NCBI GenBank assembly: GCA_020349885.1
Contig: CP070701.1
Location: 1,481,678-1,545,677, forward strand
Length of the DNA: 64,000 nucleotides
Origin: Acidobacteriota bacterium
GTDB taxonomy: Bacteria > Acidobacteriota > G020349885
Direction of reading: 5' to 3'
The position numbers were made by a program, and so were the translations under genes. Position 1 is the first letter of the stretch. Every line of letters begins with the position of its first letter. Under the pieces are notes generated by a model that worked only from the letters and a program-made list of their open reading frames with translations, did no database searches and was not told the DNA's origin. Of this stretch, positions 1 to 8,595 are shown piece after piece.

Positions 1-1
1 C

Positions 2-652
2 GCCGAGCCGGGGCTGATGGTGGCCTACCACGTGCCGACGTGGCCGGACGAGGACTTCTACGCGCTGCGGGCGCTTTCCTACGCGCTTACGGAGGGACGC
101 GCCTCGCGCCTCGAAAAGGCGCTTGTTAAGGAAGGTGTGGCGTCCGACGTCGACGCATGGTTCGGTCCCGGCGAGCGCTATCCGCACCTTTTTATGCTTA
201 GTGCCGACCCCATTGCGCCGCACACGACCGAAGAGGTCGAGCGGATTCTCTACCGCGAGTTCGAGCGCCTCGAGCGCGAGCCGCTCACGAAGCGCGAGCT
301 CGAGCGCGTCCGCAACAATCTTCAGGCCAACGCGGTGCGGCGCCTCGGCTCGAACTTCTGGCTCGCCTTTTCCATGACGGAGTACGAGCTTCTCACGGGC
401 TCGTGGCGCAACATGCTGACCTACGTTGACAAGGTGGGGAGCGTGACGGCGGAAGACGTTCAGCGCGCGGCGAAGGCGTACTTGACGGAATCGAACCGCA
501 CGGTCGCGGTGCGGGTGAGAAGAGCGGTCAAAGGTGCAGAAGGCGCAGAGAGGATGAGGGCTTCTGTATTTTCCGCACCTTCTGTACCTTCCGCACTTGG
601 CTTTGGATGGCTTTACCCAGCGGAGCCTGCGAGGGAAACAGACGCACCATGA
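2..652 (+). CDS. M16 family zinc peptidase, C-terminal part (5' end outside window)
   Basis: The frame is already open at the left edge (first complete codon at base 2), so only about the last 216 residues are visible. They resemble the C-terminal half of an M16 (insulinase/processing-peptidase) protein: a region around GRASRLEKALVKEG followed by a helical stretch rich in Glu/Arg with LTKRELERVRNNL. The catalytic HxxEH motif, if present, lies upstream of the window. About the last 40 codons (from roughly base 530) run through a low-complexity repeat and probably do not belong to the folded domain. The stop overlaps the next start as ATGA (649-652), so the two genes are translationally coupled. 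Such pairs usually consist of one zinc-bearing and one zinc-less subunit; this would be the active one by inference only. Confidence 0.8.
   Translation, partial: AEPGLMVAYHVPTWPDEDFYALRALSYALTEGRASRLEKALVKEGVASDVDAWFGPGERYPHLFMLSADPIAPHTTEEVERILYREFERLEREPLTKRELERVRNNLQANAVRRLGSNFWLAFSMTEYELLTGSWRNMLTYVDKVGSVTAEDVQRAAKAYLTESNRTVAVRVRRAVKGAEGAERMRASVFSAPSVPSALGFGWLYPAEPARETDAP
529..600. repeat. Inverted array of short repeats at the end of the first M16 gene
   Basis: A left arm with copies of a unit like AGGTGCAGA is followed by a right arm carrying reverse-complement copies (CCTTCTGTACC, CCTTCCGCAC). The arms can fold on each other into a long imperfect hairpin. It lies inside the last codons of the upstream gene and just before the next start. 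Confidence 0.55.
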
Positions 653-2055
653 AACGCCAATCCTTTTTTTTACTCTTAGTCGCGGCGGGGCTCGCCGGAG
701 GCGCGGCGTGGGCGCAGCTCCACCCCTCGACTCTCGAATACCCCGACGAGGTCTTTGAGCCCCGCAAGGCCGAGCGGGCTTCGCTCTCGAACGGCATGCT
801 CGTCTTCCTCGTGGAGAACCACGAGATCCCCATCGTTTCGGTGCAGGCCTTTGTGCGGGCGGGAAGCGTCTACGACCTTCCGGGCAAGGAGGGGCTGGCG
901 GAACTCGCAGCCAAATCCATGCGTGCGGGCGGCACCAAGCGGTGGAAACCGGAGGTGCTCGACGAGGAGCTCGAGCAACGCGCCGTAAAACTCTCCGTTG
1001 ACATGGAAGAAGAGATGCTGTGGGTCGGCGTGGAGGCGCTCAAGAAGGATTTCGAGTGGGCCCTTTCGGTCGCCGCCGACGTGTTGCGCAATCCCGCGTT
1101 CCGCACCGGGCCCGTCAAGGTGGAAAAAGGAAAGATGCTCGACTGGGTCTGGCGCCGCTGGGATTATCCGCGGGTCGTCGCGTCGCACAAATTCGGCGAG
1201 CTCGTTTACGGAAAGCAAAGCCCCTGGGCGCGCTACGAAACCGAAGAGTCCCTCGAGCGCATTTCGCAAAAGGATTTAAGGGATTTTCACCGGCGCGTCT
1301 TCGTTCCCGAAAACATCCTTCTTGGCGCCTACGGGGATTTCAAGCCCGAAGCGATGCTTCAAAAGCTGGAGGAAGCGTTCGGAGACTGGGAGCCGCGCGA
1401 AGCCGTGCTCCCGGAGCTTCCGAAAGTGGAAGACCGCCTTGCACGCCGCGTATATTACATCCCGCGCACGAATTTGAAGCAGACGAGCATCCGCATCGGC
1501 CACTTGGGCGTTAATCGTCATGATCCGGACATACGGCGCATCGAAGTGATGAATCATATTTTTGGCACCAGCATGTCGTCCCGCCTTTTTATGAAGGTGC
1601 GCTCCGAGAAGGGGCTGGCCTACAGCGTGGGGGGAGGCGTCCGGGACGGACTCGACCGGGGAACGTTTTCGGTCGGATGTTCCACCAAGCCCGAGACGAC
1701 GGTCGAGGCTATCGAAGCCATCCTCGTGGAGATCGAGCGCCTCCGCGTGGAACCGCCCACGGAGGAGGAGCTTCTGCGGGCCCGGCGCTCCACCGTGAAC
1801 AGCTTTGTCTTTCAATTCGAGGGTGCGAGCGACGTTCTTTGGAAAAGCATCGAAAACCACTTTTTCGGCTATCCGGAAGATTACTGGGATACGTATCTCG
1901 AAAAAATTCGTGCCGTTACGGCGGAGCAGGTGCTTGACATGGCCCGCAGGCACATGAATCCCGAAAAAACGGTAATCCTCGTGGTGGGGGACGAGGCAAA
2001 GTTCGACAAGCCCCTCTCCACCTTGGGCGAGGTCACGACCCTCTCGCTGGAGTAG
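649..2055 (+). CDS. M16 family peptidase-like protein lacking the zinc motif, secreted
   Basis: 468 residues. The start at 649 is chosen because it begins a typical signal peptide (MKRQSFFLLLVAAGLAGG, cleavage near AWA-Q) and overlaps the upstream stop as ATGA; an upstream ATG at 607 adds only repeat-derived residues. The protein has two M16-type halves. At the place where active M16 enzymes carry HxxEH (residues about 80-88) it reads GKEGLAELAAK, so the first His and the pattern are gone and it is probably the non-catalytic partner of the upstream gene. The second half has the family features around SMSSRLFMKVRSEKGLAYSV. Location: periplasm or cell surface. Substrate unknown. Confidence 0.85.
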   Translation: MKRQSFFLLLVAAGLAGGAAWAQLHPSTLEYPDEVFEPRKAERASLSNGMLVFLVENHEIPIVSVQAFVRAGSVYDLPGKEGLAELAAKSMRAGGTKRWKPEVLDEELEQRAVKLSVDMEEEMLWVGVEALKKDFEWALSVAADVLRNPAFRTGPVKVEKGKMLDWVWRRWDYPRVVASHKFGELVYGKQSPWARYETEESLERISQKDLRDFHRRVFVPENILLGAYGDFKPEAMLQKLEEAFGDWEPREAVLPELPKVEDRLARRVYYIPRTNLKQTSIRIGHLGVNRHDPDIRRIEVMNHIFGTSMSSRLFMKVRSEKGLAYSVGGGVRDGLDRGTFSVGCSTKPETTVEAIEAILVEIERLRVEPPTEEELLRARRSTVNSFVFQFEGASDVLWKSIENHFFGYPEDYWDTYLEKIRAVTAEQVLDMARRHMNPEKTVILVVGDEAKFDKPLSTLGEVTTLSLE

Positions 2056-2065
2056 CTCTTTCCCC

Positions 2066-2809
2066 ATGCTTCGCAGGGGTTTGTCGACGGGCCTTTTTCT
2101 TGCGGTGCTTGCCGCCGCGGCGGGAGTTGCGGCAGGTGCCAAGCCCCAACAGGTCGAGGGCAAGCGTGGCCCCAAGGCGGTGTTCGAGGAAACGTTCAAG
2201 GACCTCGGCGCCCAGCATCTTACCCAGGAGGTCGAACACGCCTTCCCCGTGCGCAACGAGGGGGACGCCGTCCTTCGGATCGAGGGCGTTTTTCCCTCAT
2301 GCGACTGCACCGTGGTTGACTTTACGGAGAAGATCAAGCCCGGCGAGACGGGAACGGTCACGCTGAGGCTCAAAGGGGAGGAAGGCCCGTACCAAAGCTA
2401 TGCCCGGGTTCAGACGAACGAACCCGAAGGTCAAAACGAGCATCGGCTTGAATTGCGCGTGCTCCTGATGGGGCCCATAGAGTTCGACCCAGAGCCCTTC
2501 GTCTACTTTGAAGGGCCGTCGCCACCCAAGTGGCAGGTCGTGCACATCCGGAGCCTCGACCCTCACGAAACGCTCTTCGTCGACCGGGTTGTCGTGACGC
2601 CGGGCCTTCGGAGCTACGTGGATGCGCACACTGAGCCCGTTAAGAACGAGCGGGAGTACGCCGTCGTGCTCACGCTTCTAAAACTTCCGCCTCCCGGGGA
2701 GCGCGTCCAAGCGAATGTGCAGGTGCCGGTGAGGCGCTCCAAAGGATGGCGCAACTACGACATCCAGGTACGGATTATTGCGTCGCACGATTCCCCTCCC
2801 CAAAACTAA
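2066..2809 (+). CDS. DUF1573 domain protein, secreted
   Basis: 247 residues, starting 10 bases after the M16 gene and likely in the same transcript. The N-terminus is a signal peptide (hydrophobic FLAVLAAAAGVAAG). Residues about 40-130 match the DUF1573 pattern: a VRNEGDAVLRIEGV segment followed by FPSCDCTVVDF (Cys79, Cys81), then PGETGTVTL. In family members the Cys-x-Cys-Thr turn sits in an immunoglobulin-like beta sandwich. The remaining ~110 residues look like a second beta-rich domain. Function is not established for the family; the export signal and the M16 neighbours suggest an envelope role. Confidence 0.75.
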   Translation: MLRRGLSTGLFLAVLAAAAGVAAGAKPQQVEGKRGPKAVFEETFKDLGAQHLTQEVEHAFPVRNEGDAVLRIEGVFPSCDCTVVDFTEKIKPGETGTVTLRLKGEEGPYQSYARVQTNEPEGQNEHRLELRVLLMGPIEFDPEPFVYFEGPSPPKWQVVHIRSLDPHETLFVDRVVVTPGLRSYVDAHTEPVKNEREYAVVLTLLKLPPPGERVQANVQVPVRRSKGWRNYDIQVRIIASHDSPPQN

Positions 2810-2834
2810 AGGTGAAACCGGCGGATGTTACGGC

Positions 2835-2863
2835 GTAAAAAATCCCGCCTGAAAGGCGGGATT
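2835..2863 (-). terminator. Rho-independent terminator of the aminotransferase genes
   Basis: Perfect 10-bp stem (AATCCCGCCT / AGGCGGGATT) with a three-base loop. Read on the minus strand it is followed by six T residues (2840-2835). It lies just beyond the minus-strand aminotransferase stop and, as a hairpin, may also serve the convergent DUF1573 transcript. Confidence 0.8.
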
Positions 2864-2895
2864 AAAGCTGGGGACGCTGGCGTGTCTTAGGCGGT

Positions 2896-4233
2896 CTAGG
2901 CGATGGCCTGCAGGCCGGATTCCATAATTTCCAGGCCCTCTTCGAGCTGGTCCGGCTCCGTCACGAGCGGCGTGAGCAGGCGCACGACGTTGTTGTACGT
3001 TCCCGCCGATATGACGATGAGGCCGCGCTCGTAGCAATAGTCGAGGAGCTTATTCACCTTCTCGGGATCCGGCTCTTTGCTCCTGCGGTCTTTCACGAAC
3101 TCCATCGCCTGCATCGAGCCCATTCCCCGCACGTCACCGATGAACTTGTATTTTTCCTTCCAGGCGGCAAATCGCGGTTCGAGCGTTTTCCCTATCTTAC
3201 GCGCATTCTTGACGAGCGAGCCGCTCTTGAACAAGTCCAGGGTGGCGAGCGCCGCGGCGCTGGACACGGCGTTGCCGCCGTAGCTGCCGCACTCGATGCC
3301 GTCCTCGCCCGCCGCGTCCATGACCTTCGCCCGGCCGACCACGGCGCCGATCGGCATCCCGCCGCCGATGCCCTTGGACAAGATCATGATATCCGGCTCC
3401 AAGCCGAGCTGCTCGCAGGCGAAGAGCGTTCCAGTGCGGCCGAAGCCCGTTTGGATCTCGTCGACCGCGAAGACGATGCCGTGCTTGCGGCAGAAGGCCT
3501 GGAGTTTCTGCAGGAATTTCTTGGGCGCGGGGACGAAGCCGCCCTCGCCGAGCATCGGCTCGATGATGACGGCCGCGATCTGGCCCGGCGACGTCCTGGC
3601 GGCGATGTCCGAGAAGAACTGGAAGCACTCGTCCGCTACGACGTCGGAATCCTTGTTTCCCGGCCAGCGATAGACGTAGGGATAAGGCGCGCGGTGGACG
3701 TCGGTGCAGAACGGGCTGTAGCCCATCTTGAAGGGATTGGCCCTGTGCGTGAGGGTCATGCTCATGTAGGTGCGCCCGTGGAAGGCGTGCTCGAAGCAGA
3801 GGATCGAGGGTCGTTTCGTCGAGGCGCGCGAGATCTTGACGGTGTTCTCGACGGCTTCGGCGCCGGAATTCACGAGGAGCGCTCTCTTGGTAAAGGAGCC
3901 CGGGGTTAAGCTGGCCAGGCGCCCGGCGAGCTCCACGGCTCGCTCGTAGGGCGCAATGTTGAAATTCGTGTGCATGGCGCGCGCCGCCTGCCTCTGGACC
4001 GCTTTGACGACTTTCTCCGCACAGTGGCCCACGTTGGCGACGGCTACGCCGGAGGCGAAATCCAGCAGATGGTTGCCGTCCACGTCCTCGAGGATCGCTC
4101 CGCGGGCCTTCGCCACGACGATGTTCGTGTACTGGCCCAGCCCGCGCGGAACGTACTTTTTGCGCTTTTCCATCAGGGCGCGGCTCTTCGGCCCCGGAAG
4201 CTCGGTTTTGAGTTTTATGTGCTTTGAGCTCAT
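2896..4233 (-). CDS. Class III PLP-dependent aminotransferase (4-aminobutyrate-type)
   Basis: 445 residues, full length for the acetylornithine/4-aminobutyrate transaminase family. Visible landmarks: SGAEAVEN (residues 123-130) for phosphate binding, FHGRTY (about 151-156), the cofactor Asp258 in AVDEIQTGFGRTG, and the Schiff-base Lys287 in ILSKGIGGGMP. It transfers an amino group from an omega-amino acid or polyamine-derived amine to a keto acid; the exact substrate cannot be read from sequence. It lies 8 bases downstream of a close paralogue (4242-5597) sharing the LPGPKxRA N-terminus, so the two are a tandem duplicate in one operon ending at the terminator at 2835-2863. gabT-like is a reasonable label but specificity is unproven. 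Confidence 0.88.
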   Translation of the reverse strand: MSSKHIKLKTELPGPKSRALMEKRKKYVPRGLGQYTNIVVAKARGAILEDVDGNHLLDFASGVAVANVGHCAEKVVKAVQRQAARAMHTNFNIAPYERAVELAGRLASLTPGSFTKRALLVNSGAEAVENTVKISRASTKRPSILCFEHAFHGRTYMSMTLTHRANPFKMGYSPFCTDVHRAPYPYVYRWPGNKDSDVVADECFQFFSDIAARTSPGQIAAVIIEPMLGEGGFVPAPKKFLQKLQAFCRKHGIVFAVDEIQTGFGRTGTLFACEQLGLEPDIMILSKGIGGGMPIGAVVGRAKVMDAAGEDGIECGSYGGNAVSSAAALATLDLFKSGSLVKNARKIGKTLEPRFAAWKEKYKFIGDVRGMGSMQAMEFVKDRRSKEPDPEKVNKLLDYCYERGLIVISAGTYNNVVRLLTPLVTEPDQLEEGLEIMESGLQAIA

Positions 4234-4241
4234 GGAACCGG

Positions 4242-5597
4242 TTATTTCCTCGATTTTTGGATGGACTTGAGCACGGTTTCCGCAATTTCGAATCCCTGCT
4301 CGAATTGCTTCGGCTCGATCGTGATCGGCGGGACCAGGCGCACAAGGTTGTCATACGTTCCGGCGGGCAGGATGACCAGGCCGCGCTTATAACAGCCGGT
4401 GAGCATTTCCTCGCATGCTTCATCGTCGGGCTCCTTGGTCGTGCGGTCTTCCACGAATTCTATTCCCCACATGGCGCCGAGGCCCCGTACGTTGCCGATG
4501 ACCGGATAGTTATCTTTGAAGTACCGAAGCTTCTTTTCCAGAGTTTTTCCGAACTCCCGCGCCTGCCTGAGGAGCGTGCCGTCCTCTAGCATATCCAGGA
4601 CGGCGAGCGCCGACGCGCACGCGACGGGATTGCCGCCGTACGTGCCGCCGCCGAGGCAGTCCACGTCCGGCACGTCCATGATCTCCGCCCGGCCGACAAC
4701 GCAGGAAATCGGCATGCCGCTGGCGAGGCCTTTCGATAGGATCATCATGTCCGGCTCAGCTTCCAGCGGCTCGCACGCGAAGAGCGCACCCGTGCGGCCG
4801 AAGCCGGTCTGAATCTCGTCGGCCGCGAAGACGATGCCGTGCTTGCGGCAGAAGGCCTGGAGCTTTTTCAGAAATTTCTTGGGCGCGGGGACGTATCCGC
4901 CTTCGCCCAGCACAGGCTCGATGATGACGCCCGCCACCTTCTCCGGGGTGATGCTGGTCACGACGAGGTCTTCGAAATGGCGGAAGCACTCCTCGGCCAC
5001 CACGTCAGGATCCGCCCCCTCTTCTCCCCCTCCAGGCCAGCGATAGGGATAGGGGAAGGGCGCGCGGTAGACTTCGGGGCAGAAGGGGGCGAAGCCGCGC
5101 TTGAAGGGCTTGGCCTTGTCCGTCAGGGTCATGGCCATGTAGGTGCGCCCATGGTAGGCGTGGCTGAAGCAGACGATGGCGGGCCGGCCCGTGGCGGCAC
5201 GGCAAATCTTGACGGCGTTCTCGACGGCCTCGGCGCCCGAGGTTGCGAACATCGCTTTCTTGGGGAAGTCGCCCGGCGTCGCGTTACATAGGCGTTCGGC
5301 GAGCTCCAGGTACGGCTCGTATGGGGTGACGAAGAACCCCGGGTGCAGGATGCGTTCCGCCTGCTTCTGGATCGCGCGGACGACCGGCTCGGGCGTGTGG
5401 CCCAGATTGACGACGGCGAAGCCGCATGTCCAATCCATCAGGTGGTTCCCGTCCACGTCTTCCACGATGGCACCGTGGGCTTTTGCCACGAAGACGGGAG
5501 GGAGCCAGTGGGCGACGCCGCGCGGAACATGCTTTTTCCGCTCAGCCATCATGGCCCGGTTCTTGGGCCCCGGCAATTTTGTTTTTAGCTTAATCAT
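4242..5597 (-). CDS. Class III PLP-dependent aminotransferase (paralogue)
   Basis: 451 residues. Same family landmarks as its downstream neighbour: SGAEAVEN (120-127), cofactor Asp260 in AADEIQTGFGRTG, Schiff-base Lys289 in ILSKGLASGMP. It differs in the substrate-side N-terminal segment (GVAHWLPPVFVAKAHG) and carries an extra loop GGGEEGADPD near residue 190, so specificity may have diverged after duplication. The start at 5597 sits about 9 bases after the predicted transcription start of a good promoter (5613-5641), with no Shine-Dalgarno sequence, so initiation is probably near-leaderless. First gene of the two-gene operon. Confidence 0.88.
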   Translation of the reverse strand: MIKLKTKLPGPKNRAMMAERKKHVPRGVAHWLPPVFVAKAHGAIVEDVDGNHLMDWTCGFAVVNLGHTPEPVVRAIQKQAERILHPGFFVTPYEPYLELAERLCNATPGDFPKKAMFATSGAEAVENAVKICRAATGRPAIVCFSHAYHGRTYMAMTLTDKAKPFKRGFAPFCPEVYRAPFPYPYRWPGGGEEGADPDVVAEECFRHFEDLVVTSITPEKVAGVIIEPVLGEGGYVPAPKKFLKKLQAFCRKHGIVFAADEIQTGFGRTGALFACEPLEAEPDMMILSKGLASGMPISCVVGRAEIMDVPDVDCLGGGTYGGNPVACASALAVLDMLEDGTLLRQAREFGKTLEKKLRYFKDNYPVIGNVRGLGAMWGIEFVEDRTTKEPDDEACEEMLTGCYKRGLVILPAGTYDNLVRLVPPITIEPKQFEQGFEIAETVLKSIQKSRK

Positions 5598-5612
5598 ACA
5601 AAAGCGCAGGCC

Positions 5613-5641
5613 AGTATACGTGGAGCATAGTGAAGAGTCAA
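5613..5641 (-). promoter_or_regulatory. Sigma-70-type promoter for the aminotransferase pair
   Basis: On the minus strand TTGACT (5641-5636), 17-bp spacer, TATACT (5618-5613). The start codon begins 15 bases after the -10 box, giving a predicted leader of about 9 bases without a ribosome-binding site. Confidence 0.7.
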
Positions 5642-5750
5642 GCCCAAAAATACCCGAAAGTCTCTAAAAAAAATGCCTTTATTTACGCCACTTATTGGCG
5701 TTTCTCAAAAAAAGCGCCTTTTTAGGGTTTTTTTCAATTCCCGGTTGCCT

Positions 5751-5818
5751 GGCCCCGCCAGGAGCGGGCCATCCCTCAACATAGGGCAGGCCCGCCAAGG
5801 TCGTCGGGGCGGGCAGGC
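5751..5818. repeat. Two palindromic repeat elements after the AsmA-like gene
   Basis: The first (5751-5770) is GGCCCCGCC, a short loop, and GCGGGCC. The second (5786-5818, 33 bp) is an imperfect palindrome which, on the minus strand, differs from bases 16434-16466 inside dnaB at only five positions, all transitions. It begins one base after the AsmA-like stop codon. A further small stem (ACGCCA / TGGCGT) and several A/T runs lie at about 5680-5730. Confidence 0.7.
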
Positions 5819-5819
5819 T

Positions 5820-8336
5820 TCAATCCCCTCCGAAAATCCCGAAAATTTTTTTCTTGATCTCTTTCTTAATCTCTTTCTTTACTTCTTTTTGGACGCGTTT
5901 TCGGATGAATTCCATGTCGAGTGTCGTTTTGGGCTCGTAGATCGTGCCCTTCACGTAGGCTGGAATCGTGGCCCGGCCGTCGTCGCTCGTGAAGAACGTC
6001 TTCGCGTCCGATTCCTTGATCTGGGCGGTGAGCTCCTTGGAAAGGTACGTCGTGACGTGGAAGTCGAGGTTGCCTTCGAAGTCCATCGAGCCGCGGACGC
6101 GCGAGTCGAGGTCCTCCGAGACGAGCCGGGTGTTTTCTGTCGTGAAGCGCCTGCCGCCGATCTTGAAGTCTCCGTCCATCACGTCAAACCTGGTAGTGTT
6201 GGGATCGATGCCTTCCTTGATGCCGACGAGGCCTCCCACTTTCCGAATCTGCTCTAGGAGGCTGAACGACGTGAGCGCTCCGTCCTTGACCTCGAAGTGA
6301 GACTGCCCGCGCAGGCGCTTCCCCATGGCTCCTTCCTCGAACCCCTCGCCCTTTGCGTCGAGCTTCATGAAGAGTCTGCCCTTCAGAAGATCCTTGTGCT
6401 CCGTGGCGCTTTCGACCATCTGTTTGATGTCAACGCCCTCGAGCGTGCTCGCGAGGCGGAAGGGCAGCACGTCGCTCGTCAGATTCATCTCGAACAAGTG
6501 GTCCGCTCGGCCTTGATAAAGCACGAGGGAGAGGGGCTCGACGTGGAACAGGCCGCGCTCCATGCGGACGCTCGCCTTGACATCGGTGAACGTGAGTCCA
6601 CCGTAGAGCGCCTTCGGCGTCTCGAACGTGCCTCGAAGGGTTGTCTTCTTGAGCGGGCTCTCGGTTTGAGACGGCGTCTCGGGGGAAGGCGCGGGCTCGG
6701 CCTGAGTATCCTCCGCCGGAAGAAGGGCGAACAATTTTCCGATGTCCAGCTCGGGCGAGCGCAGCGCGAAATTAATGTCGGGTGCGTCGAGTCCCTCGAG
6801 CACGACGCGCCCCTCGAATGACGTTTCGCCGAGCGCGAGATGCACCGGCTCGAGCGTAAAGGTTTCGCCTTCGAAGGCCGCTTCGAGGCGCGGGAACGCA
6901 ATGGGCGCGGCGAGGTAGTCCGTCCGGACGGAAAAGTCCACGAGGGATGCTTTTCCCGAAAAGAGCGGTTTTTTCGTCGTGCCGCTCGCCTTCACCTCCG
7001 CGTCGGCTCGGCCCTTGAGGCTTGAGAAGTCGACACCGCCCAGGAGGCCCGCCTCGGAGAGCGCGGCCGCTTCTTCGAGGCGCGTGTTTTTAGCGGAGAG
7101 CTCGAGGTTGAGCTTCGGAGCCTTCGAGGAAAGCGACGCGACGCTTCCGCGGACGGAGATGTCCGCCGCCTTGGTGCTCACTGAAAGGTGCTTGATATCG
7201 AGGCGCTCGCCCTCGTCCGAGAGCGCGGCGTCGTAATCCACGGCCAGCTCGACGGCGCGCGGCGCGCGAAGCGTCAACGAGGCCGTGCCCCGCGACGCCC
7301 ACGCCGAGGGCTTTCCGTCGAGGTCCGCGTCGAGGCTCGCCGTCCCCTCGATTTTGGGAAGCCCCAGCTTCGCAAGGAGCGGCTCGAGCGTGGCCACCTC
7401 GAACGGCTCCACTTCAAGCTCGGCCGATTCGACCGACACGGCCTTTTCCTGGAGGCCCAGGCGGTAACGGGCGCGAAGGCTTGTGTTTTGAGGCTTCAGG
7501 TCCTGCACCGCGACGCTCCCTTCGAGATGGAGGTCGTCCCGGCCCTGACTCCATACGTCCGTATCCATGTCGAGCGTTCCGTCCTGCACGGGAACGTCGT
7601 ATTCCCGGAGAAGTGCTTCAAACGGACCGAGGCGCAGCCCCGTGATGCGTGCCCGCCCCCGATAGGCAAGCGACGCAAGGTCGCTGAAGTCGCTGGGCTC
7701 GGTTCGCCCGGACACGCCGATGGTGAAATCGTACGGGACGACGCGGCCTTCCATTTCCACCTCGACGGGGCGGTTCTTGCCGACGTTGCGAAGGGTCAAA
7801 TCGAGCGAGTCGAGGCCGAGCTCGCTTGGGAAACCCCAGAAGCCGTTCGGCTTGCGCAGCGTAAGAGAGGCGTCCTTAAGCCGCAGGCGACCCAGGAAAA
7901 ATTCTTTCGCTGCTGCGTCCTTCGGGGCGTCTTTCTCCTCGACGAGGTGTGCGAGGTCGCGAAGCAAAAGAAGTTTTCCCGCCTGGTCGAAGTCGAGCGT
8001 GACGCGAGGGCGCAGGGCCTTCACGCTCTTTACCTCGACGCGCTTCCTCAGGAGGGGCAGGAGGCGCGGCGCGATGTCGAGCGCCTCGACGGAAAAGAGC
8101 GCATCCTCGGGGCGCTCGTCGTAGATTGCGACATCGTAGACGCGCACGGCAGGGCGCGGCAGGATGCGCAAATCGAGCTCTCCGAGGCGCACATCCTTGC
8201 GCAAAACCTCCTTGAGTTTGAGCTCGATTACGGGGCGGTACTGTTCGAGGTCAACGAGGCGGGGGATGATGAGGGCGAGCGCGACGAGAACGATCGCTAT
8301 GAAAACAAGGACACCAATCAGAACCTTACGCTTCAT
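5820..8336 (-). CDS. AsmA-family envelope protein
   Basis: 838 residues. The ATG at 8336 is preferred over a TTG at 8384 because it begins MKRKVLIGVLVF, the usual short cytoplasmic end plus a single membrane anchor (VLIGVLVFIAIVLVALALII), with GGA upstream. The rest is predicted periplasmic and beta-rich. The N-terminal DLEQYRPVIELKLKEVLRKD and LPRPAVRVYDVAIYD, and the C-terminal GSMDFEGNLDFHVTTYLSKE, are typical of AsmA/TamB-like lipid-transfer or outer-membrane biogenesis proteins. A basic, Lys-rich tail (KKEIKKEIKKKI) ends the protein. Single gene, separated from tRNA-Tyr by about 50 bases. Confidence 0.8.
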   Translation of the reverse strand: MKRKVLIGVLVFIAIVLVALALIIPRLVDLEQYRPVIELKLKEVLRKDVRLGELDLRILPRPAVRVYDVAIYDERPEDALFSVEALDIAPRLLPLLRKRVEVKSVKALRPRVTLDFDQAGKLLLLRDLAHLVEEKDAPKDAAAKEFFLGRLRLKDASLTLRKPNGFWGFPSELGLDSLDLTLRNVGKNRPVEVEMEGRVVPYDFTIGVSGRTEPSDFSDLASLAYRGRARITGLRLGPFEALLREYDVPVQDGTLDMDTDVWSQGRDDLHLEGSVAVQDLKPQNTSLRARYRLGLQEKAVSVESAELEVEPFEVATLEPLLAKLGLPKIEGTASLDADLDGKPSAWASRGTASLTLRAPRAVELAVDYDAALSDEGERLDIKHLSVSTKAADISVRGSVASLSSKAPKLNLELSAKNTRLEEAAALSEAGLLGGVDFSSLKGRADAEVKASGTTKKPLFSGKASLVDFSVRTDYLAAPIAFPRLEAAFEGETFTLEPVHLALGETSFEGRVVLEGLDAPDINFALRSPELDIGKLFALLPAEDTQAEPAPSPETPSQTESPLKKTTLRGTFETPKALYGGLTFTDVKASVRMERGLFHVEPLSLVLYQGRADHLFEMNLTSDVLPFRLASTLEGVDIKQMVESATEHKDLLKGRLFMKLDAKGEGFEEGAMGKRLRGQSHFEVKDGALTSFSLLEQIRKVGGLVGIKEGIDPNTTRFDVMDGDFKIGGRRFTTENTRLVSEDLDSRVRGSMDFEGNLDFHVTTYLSKELTAQIKESDAKTFFTSDDGRATIPAYVKGTIYEPKTTLDMEFIRKRVQKEVKKEIKKEIKKKIFGIFGGD

Positions 8337-8389
8337 GATTTTTTCCAGTACGGCTTTTTGCAGGCTTTTCCCATTGGAGCTCAAACATG

Positions 8390-8473
8390 TGGGGAGTGGA
8401 GGGTTCGAACCTCCGTAGCCCGTTGGGCGGCAGATTTACAGTCTGCTCCGTTTGACCACTCCGGCAACTCCCC
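8390..8473 (-). tRNA. tRNA-Tyr (anticodon GTA)
   Basis: On the minus strand an 84-nt class II tRNA: acceptor GGGGAGT / ACTCCCC with discriminator A, anticodon loop ACTGTAAAT giving GTA (Tyr), a long variable arm as expected for bacterial tRNA-Tyr, and the T arm GGAGGTTCGAACCCTCC. The 3' CCA is not encoded (CAT follows the discriminator). Confidence 0.95.
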
Positions 8474-8542
8474 GCAGAACCATTATTGTATCACAGCCTC
8501 CTCCCGGCACGCCGCGCCTCGCTGTTTTTTTCCTTCCGGCCT

Positions 8543-8571
8543 TTGCGCTCCTCTCAATTTCCTGCTATCCT
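8543..8571 (+). promoter_or_regulatory. Possible promoter of cpoB
   Basis: TTGCGC (8543-8548), 17-bp spacer, TATCCT (8566-8571). Only a moderate match to the sigma-70 consensus. Predicted transcription would begin near 8578, ahead of the GGAGG at 8582-8586. Confidence 0.4.
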
Positions 8572-8595
8572 AAAACGCCGTGGAGGTTTTTGACG

